Positions 58,467 to 64,000 of a DNA stretch of 64,000 nucleotides are shown piece after piece. The stretch's first letter is position 1. Each line of letters starts with the position of its first letter. The stretch is from Siphonodentalium dalli (lineage: Eukaryota; Mollusca; Scaphopoda; Gadilida; Siphonodentaliidae), in contig CP136068.1 of assembly GCA_032622095.1 (NCBI GenBank), positions 12,445,729 to 12,509,728 on the forward strand, written 5' to 3'. A program made the position numbers and the translations under genes. Below the pieces are notes generated by a model. That model was not told the DNA's origin. It did no database searches and was given only the letters and a program-made list of their open reading frames with translations.

Positions 58467-58829
58467 CTTTTCCAGAATTCTTAAAAATTCTGCCAAATCA
58501 GGATATATCCCGTTGGGATTAATTGTCACAGACCAAGTAGGGTTTGATCTGTGCGCCGCAGCAGCCTGAGCGAAGCTGTCAATCGCTGCATTGCACAGAT
58601 CTTTCTTCTTGATCTGTGACAAGATCTCCACGAGATCAAGATTGCTTGATTCTTGATCACATACTTCAGCCGATGGTCGTCGCCGAGCCAGAAAATCTCT
58701 TAGCATCTGCTTCTGTACCACCTTTTGTTCAGGAGAATACTGCCATTTCCTATATGTTCTTATTTCCGTCTCCTCTGACGAAGCTCTCTTCCTCCATAAC
58801 TTCTTGAAAAATTTCTTTAAAGACGGCAT
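58410..58829 (-). CDS. Module 1 minus-strand gene, unknown protein
   Basis: The open frame gives 139 residues from ATG 58829 (MPSLKKFFKKLWRKRAS), very basic at first, then a helical part (EILSQIKKKDLCNAAIDSFAQ). The frame runs through the histone-type stem-loop at 58444-58459, unlike the other genes. A TAA in another frame at 58481-58483 lies 21 bases before the stem-loop, exactly the spacing seen in the sister genes, so a one-base shift in this copy is likely and the true end may be 58481. A TATA box lies 31 bases upstream. No homologue recognised. Confidence 0.6.
   Translation of the reverse strand: MPSLKKFFKKLWRKRASSEETEIRTYRKWQYSPEQKVVQKQMLRDFLARRRPSAEVCDQESSNLDLVEILSQIKKKDLCNAAIDSFAQAAAAHRSNPTWSVTINPNGIYPDLAEFLRILEKKKRPFSGPPTFPQKVTLS
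58444..58459 (-). terminator. Histone-type mRNA 3' stem-loop (minus)
   Basis: Minus strand: AAAAAC-GGCCCTTTTCAGGGCC-ACCCA. It has a six-pair stem and TTTC loop, with the A-rich 5' flank and ACCCA 3' flank of animal replication-dependent histone mRNAs. Confidence 0.88.
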
Positions 58830-58855
58830 AATGAATGAAGTTCACTGAAAAAGTG

Positions 58856-59236
58856 AAAATATTTTTATACATTTGACACGGGCGTCAATGAAATCACATA
58901 TCGCGTTGGCGTTAAAATTGACAAATATTTCCTCAAGTTGTGTTTTTTCAGAGACGGATCAGCATTCATATTTTTCTTGATCATTATTGTATAGCGATGA
59001 AACAAATGTTTTTTATTTCGTTAGATCATTATCTATTATTTGGTAAACATGATTTGATATATTTGTTATCGAAATAGTGAAACTAACAGATAATGTACTG
59101 TAAAGAAACACAACGCCAGGAAACATTTGTCATTTTTAACGTCAATGCGACATGTGATTTCTCTACCGCCCGCGCAATCGTGATATATGTTCAAACACGG
59201 CCGTGAACAATTTTATTCTGCATTCAAAGATGACCG
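58856..59236. promoter_or_regulatory. Symmetric divergent promoter, module 1
   Basis: It separates two divergent genes. A ~44-bp core lies at each side in opposite orientation: 58890-58933 (minus) and 59118-59161 (plus). Both read AGGAAA(T/C)ATTTGTCA and GCGA(T)ATGTGATTTC toward their own gene, then CGCCCG. The minus gene has TATAAAAATA at 58860-58869. The block recurs at 60243-60840. Confidence 0.85.
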
Positions 59237-59403
59237 CAATCCCCGAACCCTTGATGTCTATACTAAGAGGAACGATAGGGTTAACACCCCAGATAATGTG
59301 GGATAGACACGCAAAAGAAGTAACCGCCAGTTCAAAACTGCTTATGCAAAAAAGAACAGCGGTGGAACAAAAGCAAAAGTCTCAAAAGAAAATCGTGGCG
59401 TGA
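59230..59403 (+). CDS. Module 1 plus-strand gene, small unknown protein
   Basis: 57 residues from ATG 59230 (MTAIPEPLMSILRG), ending in a basic Lys/Gln-rich tail (EQKQKSQKKIVA). The leader and first codons (ATGACNGC) are shared with the module 2 gene at 60833. The TGA at 59401 lies 20 bases before a histone-type stem-loop, which supports this frame. An earlier ATG at 59187 is out of frame here because of one extra T, and gives a 39-codon frame that is also protein-like, so a frameshift cannot be ruled out. Unrelated to the module 2 protein after the start. Confidence 0.5.
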   Translation: MTAIPEPLMSILRGTIGLTPQIMWDRHAKEVTASSKLLMQKRTAVEQKQKSQKKIVA

Positions 59404-59423
59404 ACTTTGATGCCGTACAAAAC

Positions 59424-59467
59424 GGCCCTTTTCAGGGCCAAAAACAAAAACGGTCCTTTTCAGGACC
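59424..59467 (+). terminator. Two tandem histone-type 3' stem-loops (plus)
   Basis: GGCCCTTTTCAGGGCC at 59424-59439 and GGTCCTTTTCAGGACC at 59452-59467, each preceded by AAAAC. Downstream, CAAAAAGAAAAC (about 59478) is a purine-rich site like the histone downstream element that pairs with U7 snRNA. Confidence 0.9.
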
Positions 59468-59600
59468 AACCAATTTTTTCAAAAAGAAAACTTTTTGCAT
59501 TGCTTAAGAACTAATAATGTTCTTTGTACCCTATGTTTTGTTTTGAAAAAATCACGCCACGAATAATTTAAAACAAAATATACTTGCAATTATTTGTTGT

Positions 59601-59699
59601 TGAATAAAATATAAATTGAACAATCGTGTTTTTGATTTTTCAGCAATGAAAGAGTAACCTTTTGGGAAATGTGTGTGGCCCTGAAAAGGGCCGTTTTAA
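59601..59699. terminator. Two-way 3'-end block, copy 2
   Basis: Copy of 58366-58466. It has a plus-strand AATAAA (59603-59608) with CGTGTTTTTG after it, and a minus-strand histone-type stem-loop at 59677-59692 (GGCCCTTTTCAGGGCC). Confidence 0.85.
59677..59692 (-). terminator. Histone-type mRNA 3' stem-loop (minus, module 2)
   Basis: Minus strand: TTTTAAAAC-GGCCCTTTTCAGGGCC-ACACA. The stem and loop are perfect and the stop codon is 22 bases upstream. Confidence 0.88.
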
Positions 59700-59714
59700 A
59701 ATTATCATCTGACT

Positions 59715-60204
59715 TTAACATCGTTTTGTGTTTTTCTTATATCTTGACATATCTTTCCAATGAGAACCGATAGCTTTTGCGAATTCATCACTTTTCTCTG
59801 TATCTTTAGATTCTTTACAAGGAAGATGAAATCTGACTTTTGTCTAAGTAGAAGCCTTCATGATACTTTTAGGTTCTTTTTCTTTCGCCGCCAATATTTT
59901 TTCTTTTTTTGGTCTGTTTCTGTTCTTTCGATTTCTGAACATCATGAACCCTGATTGGTATATCTATCTCTTCTGCAACGAAACGGAGATTCACTTTCAC
60001 TTCTTGATGCGTTACTTGTGTTTTCACGTCAATATCCCTGCGAAGGCATCTCAGTTCATCTAAAATCGCTTTTAAAATGAGTGTATCACCACCTATAGCC
60101 ATTGTCGTATTAGCTTGGCCTGTTGACTGTGGTGCCGCATATGTATTCTGTGTAACAGGATTACTGTATATCTCACTCTGAAGAAATTATGTTAATGGAT
60201 CCAT
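59715..60204 (-). pseudogene. Module 2 minus-strand gene, unknown, broken
   Basis: An ATG at 60204 lies 43 bases after a TATA box (60247-60256). The frame has a TAA at codon 6, then stays open through a Gln/Asn/Thr-rich leader and a helical coiled-coil part (MAIGGDTLILKAILDELRCL...) to a frameshift near 59880. A TAG at 59844-59846 follows, then codons ending GSHWKDMSRYKKNTKRC and TAA at 59715. That stop is 22 bases before the histone-type stem-loop at 59677-59692. It has no similarity to the module 1 gene in the same place. The basic C-terminus and coiled coil suggest a small nucleic-acid or partner-binding protein, but this is only a guess. Confidence 0.55.
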
Positions 60205-60242
60205 CTCTTGATAGCAATGCAATGTAACGTTGATCAAATTCG

Positions 60243-60840
60243 AAAATATTTTTATACATTTGACACGGACGTCAATGAAATCACATGTCGCGTTGGCGTT
60301 AAAATTGACAAATATTTCCTCAAGTTGTGTTTTTTCAGAGACGGATCAGCATGCATATTTTTCTTGATCATTATTGTATAACGATCAAACAAATGTTTTT
60401 AATTTCGTTAGATCATTATCTATTATTTGGTAAACATGATTTTGATATATTTGTTATCTCGTTAGGAAAATATGGAATGTTTTTCTAGTTTTTGTTTTTG
60501 GAGATGTACATATTTTATACATAAAACTGAACACAAGAAACATACTGAACATTTTTCTTCATCATTACAATTGATAACTTTACTTGGTCATCGTTTATGA
60601 ACGAAGATGAATTCACATGTTAAAACATCTTAATTAATTGAATATACTATCATGAATTTAATCTATAACATATCGAAATAGTGAAACTAACAGATAATGC
60701 ACTGTAAAGAAACACAACGCCAGGAAACATTTGTCATTTTTAACGTCAATGCGACATGTGCTTTCTCTTCCGTCTGCGCAATCGTGATATATGTTCAAAC
60801 ACGACCGTCAACAATTTATTCTGCATTCAAAGATGACTGC
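60243..60840. promoter_or_regulatory. Symmetric divergent promoter, module 2
   Basis: Near-identical to the module 1 promoter over about 380 bp, but with about 217 bp extra in the middle (near 60455-60675). The inverted core copies are at 60277-60320 and 60722-60765. The minus-strand TATA box is at 60247-60256. Confidence 0.85.
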
Positions 60841-61297
60841 TGTAAACATAACAGATATTAACGAGATGATGGTCCAGGGAGTATACTGTAAAGCAGTGTA
60901 CGGTGAAGAAATATCTCTATTTTGGAGGGCACTCAGCGTTGCGGTTTACGGGACGACCGATAGATGGATGTTTCTGAGAGATTCGGTGGTTGACCTGTAC
61001 TACACAGAGAGTGACGAAGTTGGGGCGTCGGCGCAAGACTTACGGTACTCACCACTTTTGGCCGAATCAAGATTGATGGTTGAATTAGCGGCGACTGTTA
61101 TACAGCGACCTATCGTCATGTTTGATTCTACCAAAGGCGGCTACAAATCAGCACCAAGATTCAAGACATCAATACCTCTAGTGTGGATCCCCCACGTTTG
61201 CCACGAGCATTATTGTGAATGCCAAATATGGATGAGGAGAGGAGACAAATCAATTGAAGTTTTGTCGAACAAAGAAGTTCAATGTGGCGGATTCTAA
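60833..61297 (+). CDS. Module 2 plus-strand gene, possible OTU-like fold lacking the catalytic Cys
   Basis: 154 residues from ATG 60833 (MTAVNITDINEMM); an in-frame ATG at 60791 would add 14 residues. The segment EEISLFWRALSVAVYGTTDRW followed by LRDSVVDLYY resembles the start of OTU deubiquitinases (DGxCLFRAL...). The later parts, LAATVIQRPIVMFDS and HEHYCECQIW, fit the OTU core strand and the His-bearing end. However, the catalytic Cys is replaced (Ser in ISLFWR), so protease activity is unlikely. The match is by eye only. TAA at 61295-61297 is 20 bases before a histone-type stem-loop. No breaks seen. Confidence 0.55.
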   Translation: MTAVNITDINEMMVQGVYCKAVYGEEISLFWRALSVAVYGTTDRWMFLRDSVVDLYYTESDEVGASAQDLRYSPLLAESRLMVELAATVIQRPIVMFDSTKGGYKSAPRFKTSIPLVWIPHVCHEHYCECQIWMRRGDKSIEVLSNKEVQCGGF

Positions 61298-61317
61298 ACT
61301 ATAACAAAAATAAAAAC

Positions 61318-61333
61318 GGTCCTTTTCAGGGCC
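61318..61333 (+). terminator. Histone-type mRNA 3' stem-loop (plus, module 2)
   Basis: AAAAAC-GGTCCTTTTCAGGGCC-ACCAA (one G-T pair in the stem), then CGAAAAGAAAAAC near 61343, matching the purine-rich site after the module 1 loops. Confidence 0.9.
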
Positions 61334-61414
61334 ACCAAATATTCGAAAAGAAAAACTCTTGATTGCTAATTGATATTTTCCAAAGTGAGATTTTCCTTTT
61401 GAAAAAAAATAATT

Positions 61415-61977
61415 CTAAGTCCATTTTCATTTTTTCGATCAGAAATGTCACATCAATGACAGGAATATCTATCCTCATGGGGCAAATTTCAACAAAATCG
61501 TTTTCACTGTAGGATCCCTACCAATTGATTCTGTTCGTGTCGATGTGCCATCTCTGGTCAGAATTATACAAACTTTAAATTAGTAATGAAAAAATGTCTA
61601 AGTCCATTTTCATTTTTTCGATCAGAAATGTCACATCAATGACAGGAATATCTATCCTCAGGGGGGAACTATGGCCCAGTACCCCCCAGAGATGGGCACT
61701 ATGGCCCAGTACCCCCCAGAGATGGGCACTATGGCCCAGTACCCCCCAGAGATGGACACTATGGCCCAGTACCCCCCAGAGATGGGCACTATGGCCCAGG
61801 ATCCCCCAGACATGGGCACTATGGCCCAGTGGGACATAGTGCCCATCTCTGGGGGGTACTGGGCCATAGTGCCCATCTCTGGGGGGGTACTGGGCCATAG
61901 TGCCCATCTCTGGGGGGTACTGGGCCATAGTGCCCATCTCTGGGTGGTACTGGGCCATAGTGCCCCCCATTACTACT
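61415..61977. repeat. Polinton terminal inverted repeat, right
   Basis: Reverse complement of the left repeat, with the same 30-bp units in both orientations and the ~183-bp unit (one full copy plus a partial one at 61415-61477). Unit numbers differ slightly from the left copy. Confidence 0.93.
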
Positions 61978-61983
61978 GACGAA
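61978..61983. repeat. Target-site duplication, right (GACGAA)
   Basis: Identical to 46775-46780 and directly adjoining the element end. Confidence 0.93.
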
Positions 61984-63355
61984 CCCATGAATTGGATTTC
62001 AATATTAGAGATACTCGGCCTCCCGATTGTCATTATTAACCATCAATCACAAGACGAAGGCGCTTTTCCGTTCCACATCCGTTTTCCGATTCTGAGATAG
62101 GGACCCCCCCCCCCCCATTTCAAACTTCTGCAAATGACTATTTGACTAAGTTTTTTCGATCAATGTTCCGTATCATGATTTTAGAAGCATTCCTACTTCT
62201 ATTTACCAACAACACTGTAAAGTTACAAAACAATTCTCCAATAAATGTGGGTTGTATGGTATGCTGATGGATTGGCATTTTAAATGCAAGATGGCTGCTG
62301 GTGGCCATGTTTGTTTTAAACAAATTTTGGGGGGAAATTGAGGCTCGATCTAGAGGTCACTTCGAAGATCCATATGAAGTTTGGTGACGATTGGATGAGA
62401 GATGTGACCTGTAAGGTGTGCTAAAGGATTTGGTCATACAAAGAGTAAAATCCAAAAATGGCCAAATGTCAGATATTTGACAAATAACAGATTTTGGGCA
62501 ATTTTATACTATAGTTGACTGTGATTAACATTATTTTTGGGCAATTGCTCGATTCTTATAACTGAAGCAGCATTTAAAAAAAATGTTGTTGTTGGAATCT
62601 GATGATATACGACCATCGAATCAGATTGAGTACCCTTTAAGTGAAGAGTTTACATTTATTTGAAGAATTTATTATTGTGTTATGTTTTCATGTACATCAG
62701 ATTGAATAAATGATTTTTAATATAACTATTTAAATATGAGCCTTTCCATGTCAATGTGCATTGATAGATCCTTGATTAAAACATTTAGCAAACCTACCTT
62801 TTTATTACCCCTTGGTGGGATCCCTCATTATTAACTGATGGTGAACTGAAACCCCTTACCAAGATGTAAGTGCATACCTATTACATAAAAGAAGCATTCT
62901 TAAAACCATTTGTCCCATTATGTTTAAAAAAAATGACTATAGGAACAAATGTACAGGGCCAGGAAAAAATGTGTAAGCATGCTGCCGAACCAACCACCAC
63001 CCCCGCGTAGTGTTCGGAAAAAATTTAAGACCCCCCCCGACGTATACACAATTTCATCACAGCATACAACATATTTCTTTAACCCCCAAATATAGTTTTG
63101 TTACATGCGGAGTCGAATAAAAGTCGGTAAATGTTAATAGGAATACCTTGATTGATTCAGGCAGAGTCTATAAGTTCAATGACATGACATTTCAAAGACA
63201 TAGTTATGTTTAAGTGGGTCGAAAGGAACGCATCATTACTGTACGATTCCTGTACAACATCGCAACTGGTATTGTCGTCGTACACAACTAGGCGTACATA
63301 GACTAGTGGGATGTCCAAATAGAGCAGCGTGAATTTTGTTACTTATTCCTTATTC
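61984..63355. repeat. Right flank of the Polinton, dispersed repeats
   Basis: 62250-62460 is a diverged piece of the ~160-bp repeat family (AAGATGGCTGCTGGTGGCCA). 62462-62640 matches 32520-32725 inverted. A segment near 63284-63320 (ACAACTAGGCGTACATAGAC) matches 46670-46711 inverted. No gene seen. Confidence 0.5.
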
Positions 63356-63930
63356 CTTATTCAAAAAATTTGGGAAAATGTGGCAAATGACCATGGCAAC
63401 GTCTTAAGTAGGGCGAGACAAAATTTCCTGCAAAAAAAAATTCTGGAAAAAAGTGTTTAAATGCCTCGAAAATAGGCAAAGTCCGAAAATAAAAGGAAAT
63501 AGTCCGAAACAAGTGCGGGGTCATAAATGGCCACCTCGGCCGAAAATTTTGGGTCGATTCCGAAAAAGTGGGTCGAATCCCAGTTTCGCTCTGCTCGGTC
63601 GGGAAAATATAGGAAACTGTCACATATTAAAAAATGGCCACCTGGGCCGAACTTTTTGGGCCGAAAAGTTTTTGGGTCGAGTCCGAAAAAGTGGGTCAAA
63701 TAGAAATTCCCGCTTTGCTCGGTCAGGAAAATTTGGGAAAATGTGGCAAATGACCATGGCAACGTCTTAAGTAGGGCGAGACAAAATTTCCTGCGAAAAA
63801 AAATTCAGGAAAAAAGTTTTAAAATGTCTCGAAAATAGGCAAAGTGCGAAAATAAACGGAAATAGTCCGAAACAAGTGCGGGATCATAAATGGCCACCTC
63901 GGCCGAAATTACATGTTGATATGGAATATT
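63356..63930. repeat. ~364-bp tandem repeat
   Basis: AAATTTGGGAAAATGTGGCA starts at about 63366 and 63729. Within the unit, GGCCACCTCGGCCGAA and a TTTGGGTCGA...CCGAAAAAGTGGGTC segment each occur twice. Open frames here are repeat sequence. Confidence 0.85.
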
Positions 63931-64000
63931 GATGTGAAGAATTGTTTTCAGTTTGGCAATTGATACTCACATTCATGATGCGGCTAAATTAGCGGCCAGA

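Larger units (their letters stand above)
46781..61977 (-). mobile_element. Maverick/Polinton, full-length, 15,197 bp
   Basis: A self-synthesising virus-like DNA transposon. Both ends read AGTAGTAATGGGGG inward, lie in inverted terminal repeats of about 530-560 bp, and are flanked by GACGAA. Inside, on the minus strand, are protein-primed DNA polymerase, integrase, packaging ATPase, adenovirus-like protease and capsid genes, the standard Polinton set. The right third carries accessory genes in both directions. Several core genes are broken by stops, frameshifts and a deletion, so this copy is unlikely to be autonomous. Confidence 0.96.

Noticed and set aside
58410-61297. The accessory genes themselves being histones
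   Set aside because: No histone fold or tail pattern is seen in any of the four frames; only the gene layout and 3' signals are histone-like.
58441-61333. GGCCCT...AGGGCC hairpins read as bacterial-type terminators
   Set aside because: The context is eukaryotic, and the loop TTTC, A-rich 5' flank, ACC(C/A) 3' flank and spacing to stop codons match histone mRNA ends instead.
63357-63770. Open frames of 88-105 codons near the right end of the window
   Set aside because: They overlap each other on both strands within a ~364-bp tandem repeat and contain no domain.

Overview
This window looks like eukaryotic, animal (invertebrate) nuclear DNA. It has GT/AG introns, TATA boxes and AATAAA signals, and one host gene with widely spaced small exons. 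Most of it is transposon and satellite sequence. Arrays of a ~160-bp repeat in short elements resemble what is known from bivalve molluscs, so a mollusc is my best guess, but nothing here proves it.

Layout. 1-2.8 kb is a 538/362-bp satellite. 2.84-4.0 kb is a non-autonomous DNA transposon with TATGGGAGGCC ends; further copies lie at 17.6-19.0 and 43.4-45.1 kb. 4.46-6.56 kb is an ~835-bp-arm palindrome around a RecQ-helicase-like exon. 6.74-8.18 kb is a two-exon FLYWCH/MULE-type transposase gene. 9.5-10.2 kb is a broken Harbinger transposase and 11.3-13.2 kb a broken, truncated LINE, both on the minus strand. 13.9-33.7 kb holds dispersed and tandem repeats, a TTAA-flanked element, foldback MITEs and a captured zinc-binding exon, with no clear gene. 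34.0-42.7 kb is the 3' part of a host gene on the minus strand: four exons with compatible phases encode a coiled-coil protein, and the introns are packed with inverted repeats and a ~160-bp array.

The main find is a complete Maverick/Polinton at 46,781-61,977 (15,197 bp). It is bounded by inverted terminal repeats starting AG and by a perfect 6-bp target-site duplication, GACGAA. The minus strand carries the viral-type core, tightly packed: protein-primed DNA polymerase B, an unknown protein, packaging ATPase, two small proteins with adenain-type cleavage sites, a conserved Polinton protein, an integrase with chromodomain, a two-helix membrane protein, a fused remnant of minor and major capsid genes, a further conserved protein, and an adenovirus-like protease. 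Several core genes carry in-frame stops or frameshifts, so this copy is probably defective.

The right third (57.7-61.3 kb) is an accessory region. After a zinc-knuckle gene come two tandem modules. Each has two divergent small genes on a shared, internally symmetric promoter, and the genes end in perfect metazoan replication-dependent histone mRNA 3' stem-loops (five copies). Promoters and 3' ends are conserved between the modules, while the coding cargo is unrelated. This looks like a swappable expression cassette that may couple transposon genes to the host S-phase histone-mRNA pathway, and it is the best candidate for an undescribed system here. 62-64 kb is again repeat-rich.
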